Shown: one piece after another, positions 8,020 to 17,043 of the stretch
How positions within the stretch are numbered: position 1 is the first letter of the stretch
How the letters are laid out: each line of letters starts with the position of its first letter
Assembly (NCBI GenBank): GCA_019637695.1
Contig: JAHBVG010000022.1
Coordinates: 1 to 64,000 of the forward strand
Direction of reading: 5' to 3'
Source: Caldilineaceae bacterium
GTDB taxonomy: Bacteria; Chloroflexota; Anaerolineae; Caldilineales; Caldilineaceae
DNA: 64,000 bases
Made by a program: the position numbers and the translations under genes
Notes under the pieces: generated by a model
The model's input: only the letters and a program-made list of their open reading frames with translations
Databases searched by the model: none
What the model was told of the DNA's origin: nothing

Positions 8020-9619
8020 AACAACAGAGAAACGGCGGAATTGTATAGGTGATCACCCAGCCCCAGCCGATGAGGAGCGCGATGAGGATGAGCCGCTGGC
8101 CGCGCGTCCAGGGGAGGATGAGGGCGAAGAGGAGGGGGAAGGGCATGAGGAAGATCCAGAGCCGCCCGATTTCGCCGCGGGTGGTTCCGCTCAAGTCTAA
8201 GAGCAAAAAGACAAACCAGACGATCAGCGCCATCCCCGCCCAATCGCGCCAGGGACGCAGCCGCCATCCACCCACCAGCAGCCAGCCGCTGCCCGCCATC
8301 CCCAAAAGGATGAGCGCGGGTCCTGGCCAGAGGACAAAATCGACGATGTTCATCCAAACCCAGGTGGCGTAATCGCGGTGCGCGGTGACGATCTCGTAGT
8401 GGGCGGCCAGGCCGGCGCGCATCAACTCGAAGAAGTTCATGCCCCAGATCGCGTAGGCCGTCAGCCAGGGGACGACCACACCCGCGCCCATCAGGGTTAA
8501 GCCGCCGACAATGGGCAGCATCAACAGTGGATCGAAGCGATTGCGATTTTCAAGGAAGGCGACGCCCTCGCGCCATAGCACATGCAGCCCGATCATCAAG
8601 CCGAAGACGAGTGTGCCGAAACTCAGCCAGGTGAGCAGGCTGAGGATCAGCCCCGCCCACAGCCAATCCAGCCATTGGCCCCATCCTTCGCTCTCCACCT
8701 GAGCCAATCGGTTTTGTCCGCGCAGGGCGAAGAACCAGGCTGCAAAGCCCAGGGCGGGGAAAAGCGTATCCCATTGCAGAAAGAAGAGCGTCAGCGCGGG
8801 GATCAACGGCGTGAGCAGGGCAGCCCACAAAGCGATGGTCCGGCTGCGTTCGTCGTCGGGGCTGCGCAGTTGGCGCAGGAAGGCGTAGAGCGCGGGCGGC
8901 GTCAACCCGATCAAGGCGGTTTGGATCACGGTGGTGACAAAGGCCGAGGTAATGAGATGATCGGCCAACTGCGGCCAATCTTGCCCAGGGATGGCCCATC
9001 CGCGCGCAATCGGGGCGAACCAACCTGTGATTGCAGGCAACCGGGCGAAGATCTCCTGAAAGAAGGCATAGTAGAGAAAAAGGCCGGGCGGGTGAGTCTG
9101 CGGTTTGTCGCCGAAGAAGTCCGGCATGGCGGCGGCGTAGTTGCGCAGCGTGTCGCCAATACTTTCCACCTGCGCCGGGGCCAGAAAGTAGCCGTTGAGC
9201 GGCGGCGCGTAGGTGCGGAAGATAAGTGTGTCGAGCAAATTCGGCTCGCGCACCCAGCTTTGGATCAACTGCCAGAGTACGACGAAGATCGCAGCCGTCA
9301 GCAGCGTCACGCGTGTGCGCGCGGGCGCGCTGGGGCGAGTCAGCCAAAAGAGGAGGACGCCATAGCCGAATAGGATCAGCGCATGGACGCCCAGCCGCAG
9401 CGGCGCGTCGAACCCAATGGGTAGGTGCAGCCAGCGCCAGGAAGGCGGCCAGGGCGCCGGTCCGCGCAGGGGGGGAAAGTGATCGGCGAGGACGATCCAC
9501 GCGCTCAGCAGCCCCACCAACAGGGCAACCGCCAACAATCCCCAAAGCCGGCTGACTTGCGCAGTCAACGGTTTCTGTACCCTATGTGTTGAGTTTGTAG
9601 AGCCATCTACAAAATTCAT
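8018..9619 (-). CDS. Polytopic membrane protein, GT-C glycosyltransferase-like
   Basis: A 533-residue protein with roughly a dozen hydrophobic helices and a short cytoplasmic N-terminus. The loop QTHPPGLFLYYAFF resembles the HPP motif of GT39/GT83-type lipid-sugar dependent transferases, and YAPPLNGYFLAP precedes it. No clear Asp-Glu (DE) metal/catalytic motif is seen in the first loop, so the enzymatic assignment is weak; it may be a related membrane protein. A GAGG site lies about 9 nt before the ATG. It is the last gene of a minus-strand run of membrane glycosyltransferase-like genes. Heptad repeats begin just behind the stop. Confidence 0.65.
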   Translation of the reverse strand: MNFVDGSTNSTHRVQKPLTAQVSRLWGLLAVALLVGLLSAWIVLADHFPPLRGPAPWPPSWRWLHLPIGFDAPLRLGVHALILFGYGVLLFWLTRPSAPARTRVTLLTAAIFVVLWQLIQSWVREPNLLDTLIFRTYAPPLNGYFLAPAQVESIGDTLRNYAAAMPDFFGDKPQTHPPGLFLYYAFFQEIFARLPAITGWFAPIARGWAIPGQDWPQLADHLITSAFVTTVIQTALIGLTPPALYAFLRQLRSPDDERSRTIALWAALLTPLIPALTLFFLQWDTLFPALGFAAWFFALRGQNRLAQVESEGWGQWLDWLWAGLILSLLTWLSFGTLVFGLMIGLHVLWREGVAFLENRNRFDPLLMLPIVGGLTLMGAGVVVPWLTAYAIWGMNFFELMRAGLAAHYEIVTAHRDYATWVWMNIVDFVLWPGPALILLGMAGSGWLLVGGWRLRPWRDWAGMALIVWFVFLLLDLSGTTRGEIGRLWIFLMPFPLLFALILPWTRGQRLILIALLIGWGWVITYTIPPFLCC

Positions 9620-9646
9620 TGCTTCATCGCCTCGTTGATTGATCGA

Positions 9647-11308
9647 CTAAGGCCGGCTGTGCAACGTCGCCAGCATCACGCCGTTCCGGGTCAGGCGCGA
9701 TATTTCGGGGTACTCTGCCCACGCCAGTTGAGGAGCGTACTCAGGGATCACCCTGTTGAAGGTGGTCTGGCGACGCTCGATCAGGGCGTAATCAGCGTTG
9801 TCCAGATTGCCACCCTGCCAGGGAACGCCTTGATCATCGTAGAACGATCCCCACCCCGGTGGTCGTAAGATCACCAGATCCTGGCGCAGCATCCCCTCTT
9901 TTTGATAATAATAAAGGACATCCCACGAATTGGGCATAACCCAGATTAATGCGCCCGGCGGCAATTGGTTGAGCGCTGGCAAGAAGTGGCGATAGGTGGT
10001 GGCAAAGTAGATCGTCTCCAGATCAAGCCGCCGCGCCCCGCTCACGCCGCCCACCGCCTCGTTGTAATAGGCCAGTTGATAAGGGTGCAGACGGATGCTC
10101 TGCACGATCCCCGGCAAGAGTAACAGCAGCCCCAGCCCAATCTGGATGCTGATCTGGGTGGATCGCGGGAACTGGCGCGCTGAGCGAGTGAAGATCCAAT
10201 AGGCGAACCGCTCGAACCCATCCCCGGCCAGGATCGCCAGGTGGACAAAAGCGGCCAACAGCAGCCGATCCTGATCGTGGATGGGGGTGAAGGGCAGGGC
10301 ATAGTAGCCCAAGACGACGATCATCCCCAGCAGGTGCAAGCCGGTCCACTCGTCCTCGATCAAAATTCGTCTGGCGCGGATTTTAGGTCCGCGCGTTGCG
10401 CCCAAAACAGCCATCACCAGGATCAACAGCGGCGTCGTGATCAACACGAGTACAAAAGGCAGAGTCCAGGGCGTGTCCACGTAGAGTTGACCGGCGAACC
10501 ATTGGCGGATCTCAAAGTGGACGCGGAAAAACTGCACCCAGTTCCACAGACCGTTGACGGGATCTTTCCAGATCCACGGCCAGCCGGCGATGAGGACGAT
10601 CAACCCAATCGGCAGCGCCAGCGCGAAGGTGAGGAGATGGCGCAGGGTGCGCCGATAACAGAGCAGCCAGATCCCCCAAAAGGGCAACAACAGTACGGCG
10701 TTGATCTTGGTGAGCAGCCCCAGGCCGATCCAACTCCCCACCACAAAGGCGCTTGCCGGGGAGGGTCGCCACGCCGGGGTGGGCATGTGCAGGCGGATCT
10801 TGCGCATCTCGCCGTAGAAGATCAGCGTGCCCACAATCCAAACGGCGGCGAGCGGAAAGTCGAGGACGCTCAACTGCATGTGGAAGAAGAGCCGCGGCAT
10901 GGCGAGCAGCGCCGCCCCGGCAAAGATCGCAGCGCGTGGACCGCGCCAATAGGCTGTCATGCCCGTGACGACGCCCACGGTCAGCGCAGCAAGGATCAAT
11001 GAGCCAAAGCGGTGGATCAACGGCGCGTCCAACCAGGGTTGGGTGATGGCCCAGCCCATGCCGTTGACCAGCCGCATGAGCGGTGGGTGTTCGTTGACCA
11101 ATCCCCAACTGATGCCAAAGGTGTAGGGATCGAACGCGGCAGTGACATCCCCGCGCAGGAGCAGCCCGAACCAGCGGGCCGCCCGCTCAGTCGCTTCGTT
11201 GTAGATGGGTTCATCCCAGGCGACGCCGATTGATCCAACCGTGATCAGCAAGATTCCCAGCGTTATCAATCCGGCCAGTAACCCCAAATAAGTGTAGCTA
11301 ACGCGCAT
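9647..11308 (-). CDS. GT39-family (PMT/ArnT-like) membrane glycosyltransferase
   Basis: 553 residues with many transmembrane helices. The first extracytoplasmic loop holds VAWDEPIYNEA, with the Asp-Glu pair typical of GT-C enzymes, and the next loop holds LVNEHPPLMRL. Such enzymes transfer a sugar from a polyprenyl phosphate carrier to protein or lipid at the outer membrane face of the cytoplasmic membrane. The acceptor is unknown. The start overlaps the end of the upstream gene by 11 nt, so the two are probably translated together. Confidence 0.82.
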   Translation of the reverse strand: MRVSYTYLGLLAGLITLGILLITVGSIGVAWDEPIYNEATERAARWFGLLLRGDVTAAFDPYTFGISWGLVNEHPPLMRLVNGMGWAITQPWLDAPLIHRFGSLILAALTVGVVTGMTAYWRGPRAAIFAGAALLAMPRLFFHMQLSVLDFPLAAVWIVGTLIFYGEMRKIRLHMPTPAWRPSPASAFVVGSWIGLGLLTKINAVLLLPFWGIWLLCYRRTLRHLLTFALALPIGLIVLIAGWPWIWKDPVNGLWNWVQFFRVHFEIRQWFAGQLYVDTPWTLPFVLVLITTPLLILVMAVLGATRGPKIRARRILIEDEWTGLHLLGMIVVLGYYALPFTPIHDQDRLLLAAFVHLAILAGDGFERFAYWIFTRSARQFPRSTQISIQIGLGLLLLLPGIVQSIRLHPYQLAYYNEAVGGVSGARRLDLETIYFATTYRHFLPALNQLPPGALIWVMPNSWDVLYYYQKEGMLRQDLVILRPPGWGSFYDDQGVPWQGGNLDNADYALIERRQTTFNRVIPEYAPQLAWAEYPEISRLTRNGVMLATLHSRP

Positions 11309-13604
11309 GCGCCTCCAAAATCAACCAATCGACATGACCATCCTCCCCATGCCAGGGGATGGTCGAGCCGCTGATCGCGTCGTAGAGTTTCAGAATCAAG
11401 GTGAATTCACCCGGAGGCAGCGTCATCGCCACCCGATCCAGCAGATCGTTCCCACGGCGCGCGCCGGCGGGTGTGCGGTCAATCTGCTTCACGAGCCTTC
11501 CCTCTGCGTCCAATAGTTGCAGCGAAAAGCGCAGATCGGGCGACGAGATCGAATTCCAGCGCAGATCCACAAGGCGGATGGATGATCCTCGACCCTGGCG
11601 TACGGCGACCTCCGCCAGGGTGATCGACGGCGAACGCACCGGCCCGGCGCGCCAAAGGGGATCATCCTCGACGGGGACGCCATATTCGACAAGCCGCTGG
11701 CCGCCGAACCAGCGTTCACTGCCGCGATAGCCCCAACGATCTAACCAGCGCTCGGTCGTCGATTCATCGGAGCCCGGCGGCGTCCCTTGCAGCGAGAGCC
11801 AGACACGGGCGTAGGGCGAAAGCCAGCGCGCCAGTCGCTCTTGATCGGCGGCGTCGAGTTCATCTTTGCGGCTCCAGCCAATATAGGACGGCGGCGCCGG
11901 CGCTTGATCCATCCAAATGGACGTGCGGCCCAGGATGTCGAAATAGGGCAGCAGATCGAGGACGAGGATGTCGTCGGGCTGCGCCGTAGCCGCCAGAAGA
12001 GACCAGATGGCTTCGTTTTCCGCCGGTTCGCTGCTGGTCTCGTGCCAGCGCGGATCGCCATTGGCGGCGATGGGCAAACTCAACGCCAGGATCGCGGCGC
12101 TCAAAGCGGCGCTCAAAATTGCTGGCAACCAAAGCCTTCGCCGACTGCGCATCCCCAGAAGGGTGAGGCTGATCGCCAATGCCGCCGATGCCAGGACCAG
12201 CCACGGCCCCCGCTGCCAGAAGAAGGGTTGCAGGATCAGCGGTTCCAGCCGTCCGCCGCTGATGGCCGACCACGAGACCCATAACGGGGAATGCCGCCAA
12301 TCCCAATAGAGTTGATCGAGGGAGATCCCCGCGGCGAGTTGGCGACCTTCCTCGACCGAGACGTTGGTCAAGACGCCAGGCAGTTGGGCCAACACCGAGA
12401 GGATCAACAGCGCCGCCACGCCGATCCGAGCGATCCTGGGCTGATCCCATGCCAGCAGCGGCGCGATCAGAACGATCAACAGGGGCAGGGCAGGGACGAG
12501 AAAGCGCGGCCCCCACGAGCGTCCACCGGCCCAGTCGAACCAGGCAGCGTAGAGCAAGAGCAGCGCCAGGAAGATCCCCAAGGCCAGCAGCCGTTCAGCG
12601 CGATGGATCCCCGTTCGCCAGCCGACGATGAACCCTGGGATCACGAGCCAGGCCAGGGGGACATACCAGAGCAGCCCTTTGCCAGGGCTGAAGAGTAACC
12701 CGTTTAGCCCGCTGAGAATCGGCGTGGTGAAACCTTCTACCCCAGAGAAGGGCGCAGCCAGGGGAACGCCGAAACTGGCAATGTTGTAGGCGATCAACAA
12801 TAAAAATCCGCCGACAATGGGAAGTGCAAAGGCCAATCCGCTGTGAATGAAGGTACGCAGGGCGTGCGCGCTGTGTCGATCCTGCCAGAGGACGGCGATG
12901 AAGTAGAACCCAAAGAAGGGGACCACAATCACGTTAGCCAGTTTGTTGATAAAGAGCAGCCCCAACCCGATCCCCGCCAGTGGGAGCCAACGGAGCCGTC
13001 GCTCTTGCCGCCAGGCCACCAGCGCGTCCAAGGCGAGGACGATGGAGAAGGCGGCCATTGGCTCGGTGAAAAGCATCCGCGCATAGGGCAAGGCCAGCGT
13101 TCCCAATCCCCAGGCGAGGACGCCCAGCGCTGCGCCGCGTGGGGAGAGATCGGTTCTGCGCAGGAGTCGGTAGAGTAGATAGGCTGTCGCCGCCGAGATC
13201 AGCGGCCCGATCAGCAACGCCATCCCCACAGCGCCGGCGCCCGGCCATCCTTTGCCCAGGGCGAAAAAGGGCAGGGCCAGGATCGAAAGCAGGAAGCCGC
13301 GCTTGTAGACGTAGAGATTGCCGTCGGGGCCGGGCGCGCTCTGCGGAGGATTCCACGCCTGCTCCCATTCCATCTGGTTGACGTGCCAGCCCTCGCCGGT
13401 CAGCGCGGTTTCGGTCATCGCCAGCAGCGATTGCTCATCCACCGAATGAAAGAGTCCCGAATAGCTGAGGAGATAGATGATCCCCAGCAAGAGGGCTAGG
13501 GTGAGGCCAGGGAGATGCGGTTGCCGCATGGTTGCGCGTTTGCTGCTCATCTGTGCAAGTGGACGGCCTGAATCAGAGATGGCATTGGCGGTACGCTTCC
13601 TCAA
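11298..13604 (-). CDS. Large polytopic membrane protein, probable glycosyltransferase
   Basis: 768 residues. The N-terminal two-thirds are multi-spanning; the first loop has FHSVDEQSLLAMTE (an Asp-Glu like those of GT39 enzymes) and a YKRGF segment. The C-terminal 250 residues are a soluble beta-rich domain (WLILEAH end). It starts at TTG 13604, placed 7 nt behind a GGAG site that lies in the end of the upstream gene; the next ATG (13550) has no ribosome site. Only one base separates it from the upstream stop, so coupling is likely. Function by family resemblance only. Confidence 0.72.
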   Translation of the reverse strand: MRKRTANAISDSGRPLAQMSSKRATMRQPHLPGLTLALLLGIIYLLSYSGLFHSVDEQSLLAMTETALTGEGWHVNQMEWEQAWNPPQSAPGPDGNLYVYKRGFLLSILALPFFALGKGWPGAGAVGMALLIGPLISAATAYLLYRLLRRTDLSPRGAALGVLAWGLGTLALPYARMLFTEPMAAFSIVLALDALVAWRQERRLRWLPLAGIGLGLLFINKLANVIVVPFFGFYFIAVLWQDRHSAHALRTFIHSGLAFALPIVGGFLLLIAYNIASFGVPLAAPFSGVEGFTTPILSGLNGLLFSPGKGLLWYVPLAWLVIPGFIVGWRTGIHRAERLLALGIFLALLLLYAAWFDWAGGRSWGPRFLVPALPLLIVLIAPLLAWDQPRIARIGVAALLILSVLAQLPGVLTNVSVEEGRQLAAGISLDQLYWDWRHSPLWVSWSAISGGRLEPLILQPFFWQRGPWLVLASAALAISLTLLGMRSRRRLWLPAILSAALSAAILALSLPIAANGDPRWHETSSEPAENEAIWSLLAATAQPDDILVLDLLPYFDILGRTSIWMDQAPAPPSYIGWSRKDELDAADQERLARWLSPYARVWLSLQGTPPGSDESTTERWLDRWGYRGSERWFGGQRLVEYGVPVEDDPLWRAGPVRSPSITLAEVAVRQGRGSSIRLVDLRWNSISSPDLRFSLQLLDAEGRLVKQIDRTPAGARRGNDLLDRVAMTLPPGEFTLILKLYDAISGSTIPWHGEDGHVDWLILEAHAR

Positions 13605-13605
13605 C

Positions 13606-15780
13606 TCAGCGCTCCACCCGCAGATTGGCCAGCAGCAGATCGGCTTCCCATTGTTCTATCTGCACCGTGGGGATCAGCGTTTGCGTGTCATAGGTGATGA
13701 GATGCAACGTATATTCGCCAGCCGCGAGATCTGAAGGTAGATGCAATATGACAAGGCTTTCGGATCTTTCCCCAGGTTGCCACGATCCTGTAGCGTTATG
13801 ATCGAAGTTCCAGATCGCTTTATCAATTTGGTGGATCAAGTCGCCGGTTTCGTTGTGTATGCGCAGAGAGATAGCGTAATCGGCCACAGGATGCGCATCT
13901 GCCTGCCAGTGGAGGACAAGCCAGAGCCGTGGGTCCTCATCAAGCGGGATGGGTTCACTTGTCGTAAATTGCTCACCGCCGTGATGACCCAGCGCAATTC
14001 CGCGCAGGGTGAGCCCTCCGTCATAATGAACTGCTAGAGGTTCAATTGCGTCGTAGAATCGCCAGGGACGGTCCAGCAAAAGATCCTCAAAATGATAGGT
14101 CTCATAGTTGATCTGTTCGACCCAGGTCTTTTGCGTTCCATATTTCTCCAATAAAAAACGAAGCCGTTCCGTAGCGTCACCGCTCCAATGCACGCCATTG
14201 AGCCAGTTGACACTGCGCGCTGCGGTGATGTTATCTGCAATCAGCGCTGTTTGCACCTCCTGAGCTAGATCGGGTGAGGCGGTCCGCAAAAGGTGGGCAG
14301 GGATCGTTCCTTGATAGAGGAAGTCAAAACTGTTCTCCCGCCAATCGGCGCCATATTGATTGCCAAGCGGAATGAGGTAAGTCAGCGGCGTACCTGTCGG
14401 TTCAGCGTTGATCTCTTTCACCAACGCGGTCCACTCGGCGCGGTGAGTCTGGTAGACCTCTGGATTCGACGCCCAATCCTGGAAATAAGAGCGGGCGGTG
14501 ATCACCCCTTGCCCAGCGATCAGACCAACAACCAGCAGCGCAGCCATTCCATAGACCAGATTGTGCCGGCGCGCCGGCAGCCGCGCCGTACTCCAACTCA
14601 CCAGTTGCCAGAGTCCTGCGCCGGCTGTCAAATAGACTGCGGGAACAATGCCGATCATGCGCAGGGTGTTGGGCGGGGCATCCAACGCCAACAAGGAAGG
14701 TAGCAGCAAAATTGCGATCCAGAGCAACAAGAGACGGTAGGCAGGCTGTCGCCATCGCCATAAAGCAGCGCCCACACCGATCCAGAAGAGCAGCGCCTGC
14801 GCCGGGTTGAGCCAGGGACGATTGGCGTAATTATGCCGCCAATTGGGATCTCCCTTAAAACCAAAGGCGGCAAGATGATCGACGAGGTTGTACAAAAACG
14901 CGTTACGCAGGGAGCCGTGATTGACCTCCGGGTTGAAGATCCACAGGTTACTGCTGCGCGAGGTGAAATCCTCTGGATGGCGCGCAAAATGCGTGAGGAT
15001 AGGCGCGGCGACGAGGGTGGTGATCACGCCGTAGAGCAGAAGCAGGGCGAGAGAACGGCGAATCGTCTGCCCCGAAATCCGCTGCGGCCAGAGCAAGCTG
15101 GCGGCGAAGATCAGCAAAAGCAAGGGGACGAACCGTGCAGTAATATACGTATAGGGGAGCAACCCTGTGCAGATAGCCGCCAGGACAATGCGTCCTCGAC
15201 TGCGTTGTTGCAGACCAGACCAGAGCAACGCCAACGCCAACGCCAACAGAAAGGGCATGAAGTTGGCGCGAAAGCTGATCCGGCCGATGATCGTTTGTCC
15301 TAAGGAAACGGCGAGAAACCCGGCGGCCGCGCCAGCGATCAACAAGCTGCGCCAGCTTATGGATGATCTGTCCCCGTCCTCGGCACGGTTGCCAAAGAGG
15401 ACCAACCCTAAAAAGAAAACAGCCAGGATCGTCCCTATGCTGGCCAGGGCCGCCGGCAGCCGGACAGCCAGAATCGTCTTGCCCAAGAAGGGAATGAGCG
15501 CCGCAATCGAGTAGATGATCAACCCTTCACGGCCCTGATTTCGAGGAAAGAAGACAGCGTGGTGGCCTTCCAGCACGGCCAGCGCATCCAGGCCATTGGC
15601 GCCCTCATCGTAGAACAGACCGGGGGGCAACTCGCTTAGGCGATAGAGCCGCAATCCCCCGCCAATCGCCGCCAGCCCCATGACGATGATCACAACCACA
15701 ACCAGTCGATACACCTGCGGCAGCGTGCGTCTGATCGGGGGGAGAGTGGCTTCCTCTGGAGAACTTCTCGTTTCTATCAT
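13606..15780 (-). CDS. GT39/ArnT-like glycosyltransferase, probable independent gene
   Basis: Probable true gene inside the long frame: 724 residues from ATG 15780, with GAGG 11 nt upstream. The N-terminal helix is followed by LPPGLFYDEGANGLDAL, with the Asp-Glu of GT-C enzymes, and by NQGREGLIIYSIAAL, typical of glycosyltransferase 39 family proteins of Chloroflexota. About a dozen helices follow, then a soluble C-terminal domain of about 250 residues. A terminator hairpin lies just upstream, so it probably has its own weak promoter or relies on readthrough. It heads the run of membrane glycosyltransferase genes going down to 8018. Confidence 0.72.
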   Translation of the reverse strand: MIETRSSPEEATLPPIRRTLPQVYRLVVVVIIVMGLAAIGGGLRLYRLSELPPGLFYDEGANGLDALAVLEGHHAVFFPRNQGREGLIIYSIAALIPFLGKTILAVRLPAALASIGTILAVFFLGLVLFGNRAEDGDRSSISWRSLLIAGAAAGFLAVSLGQTIIGRISFRANFMPFLLALALALLWSGLQQRSRGRIVLAAICTGLLPYTYITARFVPLLLLIFAASLLWPQRISGQTIRRSLALLLLYGVITTLVAAPILTHFARHPEDFTSRSSNLWIFNPEVNHGSLRNAFLYNLVDHLAAFGFKGDPNWRHNYANRPWLNPAQALLFWIGVGAALWRWRQPAYRLLLLWIAILLLPSLLALDAPPNTLRMIGIVPAVYLTAGAGLWQLVSWSTARLPARRHNLVYGMAALLVVGLIAGQGVITARSYFQDWASNPEVYQTHRAEWTALVKEINAEPTGTPLTYLIPLGNQYGADWRENSFDFLYQGTIPAHLLRTASPDLAQEVQTALIADNITAARSVNWLNGVHWSGDATERLRFLLEKYGTQKTWVEQINYETYHFEDLLLDRPWRFYDAIEPLAVHYDGGLTLRGIALGHHGGEQFTTSEPIPLDEDPRLWLVLHWQADAHPVADYAISLRIHNETGDLIHQIDKAIWNFDHNATGSWQPGERSESLVILHLPSDLAAGEYTLHLITYDTQTLIPTVQIEQWEADLLLANLRVER

Positions 15781-17034
15781 GCTTCTTTGCGCCTCAAGGC
15801 ATTGAAAAAACAGACGGTGTTGAGTAGTCTCAACACCGTCCACGAATTGTAACAAAGGGCGTCGGGTTTGCGGAAAAGCGGCAGATTGCAGGTTGCAAGT
15901 TTCAAGTTTCAGTAGTTCACGATTTACGCTCTCGCCGGGTCCGTGACCAGGAAAGGCCGGTCCGTGACCGGCCCAGAAAGACATGGAATCGTGAATTACC
16001 GAGTTTGCAGGCGACAATCGTCTACGCACTACCGATCTCAACCGCGGATCGAGCGCATCGCGCAAACCATCCCCAAAGAAGTTGAACGAGAGTACGACCA
16101 ACGCTACGCAGATCGCCGGTGTGAGCAGCAGCCAGGGCTGGTTGTTGATGGCCGTCTGCCCTTCGAGCAGCATCGCCCCCCAACTGGTGATGAAGATATC
16201 TTGGGGATTTGTCGATGGGCGCAATCCTAGACCCAAATAGCCAAGCACCGCCTCGGTGATGATGGCCCCTGGGATCAGAAAGGCCATGGCCACGATGATC
16301 GGCCCCAGGGCATTGGGCAGGATATGGCGGACCATAATGCGTCCGTGGCTTGCCCCCACCGATTTGGAGGCCAATACAAAATCCTTTTCCTTAAGGGCGA
16401 GGACTTCCCCGCGCACGAGACGCGCCACACCCACCCAGTTCACCAGGGCCAGGGCGACGAAAAGTAGAAATAGGCCGTTGAGGAACTGCCCTATCGGTGT
16501 GTTGCGCAGGGCGGTCATGACGATGATAAAGAAGAGCAGATCAGGGAAGGCGTAGACAATGTCCGTAATCCGCATGAGCAGGTTATCGACTTTTCCACCC
16601 CGGTAGCCGGCGGTGAGTCCTATGGTGACGCCGACGAGGATGATGATCGCTGTGGGGATAAAACCAACGACCATAGAGACGCGCGCGCCGTAGATCACGC
16701 GGCTTAGCACGTCGCGGCCAAGATTATCTGTGCCCAGCGGGAACTCCGCCACACCCGCTTTGCCCGTTGCTGAACGTTCGACCCACATGGGCGGCAGAAA
16801 GCCTTGTCCGCTATTTAGCTGCAAGGGATTGTGGGGGGCAAGGACAGGCGCAAAAACAGCGACAAAGACAAAGAATAGGATCACCATCGCGCCTAAGACC
16901 GCGGCCCGGTTGCGTAATAACCGCGCCCAGGCATCGCGCCAGAGCGAGCGAGACGGGCGTTTGAGAAGATCACTCAGATCTGTAGATGGATCTGTGACCG
17001 CATCCTTAGGGTTGGTTGTTGCTGTAACGGCCAT
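13606..17034 (-). CDS. OppC/DppC permease frame continuing without a stop into a glycosyltransferase
   Basis: One open frame of 1142 codons. Residues 1-333 are a complete OppC/DppC-type permease: N-terminal OppC_N segment, PLGTDNLGRDVLSR, the EAA loop (LVRGEVLALKEKDFVLASKSVGAS) and the usual family end FGDGLRDALDPRLR. Residues 334-418 are coded by intergenic repeat DNA and by a rho-independent terminator (15804-15840); they contain repeat-derived peptides such as KLETCNLQ. Residues 419-1142 are a separate glycosyltransferase with its own ATG and ribosome site (15780). Most likely the permease has lost its stop through repeat insertion, giving a long useless tail or occasional fusion. A sequencing error is the other option. 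The permease belongs to the upstream binding protein and OppB-like genes. Confidence 0.6.
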   Translation of the reverse strand: MAVTATTNPKDAVTDPSTDLSDLLKRPSRSLWRDAWARLLRNRAAVLGAMVILFFVFVAVFAPVLAPHNPLQLNSGQGFLPPMWVERSATGKAGVAEFPLGTDNLGRDVLSRVIYGARVSMVVGFIPTAIIILVGVTIGLTAGYRGGKVDNLLMRITDIVYAFPDLLFFIIVMTALRNTPIGQFLNGLFLLFVALALVNWVGVARLVRGEVLALKEKDFVLASKSVGASHGRIMVRHILPNALGPIIVAMAFLIPGAIITEAVLGYLGLGLRPSTNPQDIFITSWGAMLLEGQTAINNQPWLLLTPAICVALVVLSFNFFGDGLRDALDPRLRSVVRRRLSPANSVIHDSMSFWAGHGPAFPGHGPGESVNRELLKLETCNLQSAAFPQTRRPLLQFVDGVETTQHRLFFQCLEAQRSMIETRSSPEEATLPPIRRTLPQVYRLVVVVIIVMGLAAIGGGLRLYRLSELPPGLFYDEGANGLDALAVLEGHHAVFFPRNQGREGLIIYSIAALIPFLGKTILAVRLPAALASIGTILAVFFLGLVLFGNRAEDGDRSSISWRSLLIAGAAAGFLAVSLGQTIIGRISFRANFMPFLLALALALLWSGLQQRSRGRIVLAAICTGLLPYTYITARFVPLLLLIFAASLLWPQRISGQTIRRSLALLLLYGVITTLVAAPILTHFARHPEDFTSRSSNLWIFNPEVNHGSLRNAFLYNLVDHLAAFGFKGDPNWRHNYANRPWLNPAQALLFWIGVGAALWRWRQPAYRLLLLWIAILLLPSLLALDAPPNTLRMIGIVPAVYLTAGAGLWQLVSWSTARLPARRHNLVYGMAALLVVGLIAGQGVITARSYFQDWASNPEVYQTHRAEWTALVKEINAEPTGTPLTYLIPLGNQYGADWRENSFDFLYQGTIPAHLLRTASPDLAQEVQTALIADNITAARSVNWLNGVHWSGDATERLRFLLEKYGTQKTWVEQINYETYHFEDLLLDRPWRFYDAIEPLAVHYDGGLTLRGIALGHHGGEQFTTSEPIPLDEDPRLWLVLHWQADAHPVADYAISLRIHNETGDLIHQIDKAIWNFDHNATGSWQPGERSESLVILHLPSDLAAGEYTLHLITYDTQTLIPTVQIEQWEADLLLANLRVER
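15804..15840 (-). terminator. Rho-independent terminator inside an open frame
   Basis: On the minus strand a perfect 12-bp stem (GACGGTGTTGAG with CTCAACACCGTC, loop ACTA) is followed by TGTTTTTTC. This is a canonical terminator for the permease transcript, yet the permease frame continues through it. Confidence 0.85.
15881..16020. repeat. Mixed intergenic repeats translated in the permease tail
   Basis: Holds GCAGATTGCAGGTTGCAAG heptads (15881-15900 region), GGGTCCGTGACC (15937-15948) and the palindrome GGCCGGTC-CGT-GACCGGCC (15955-15973), and a TTTGCAGGCGACAATCG unit that recurs near 7880 and 57576. All are intergenic elsewhere in the window. Confidence 0.75.
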
Positions 17035-17043
17035 GAAACTACC

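Noticed and set aside
6918..8357. Long minus-strand frame of 479 codons
   Set aside because: It overlaps the amidase gene and the membrane-protein gene in other frames, runs through heptad repeats and shows no protein-family pattern.
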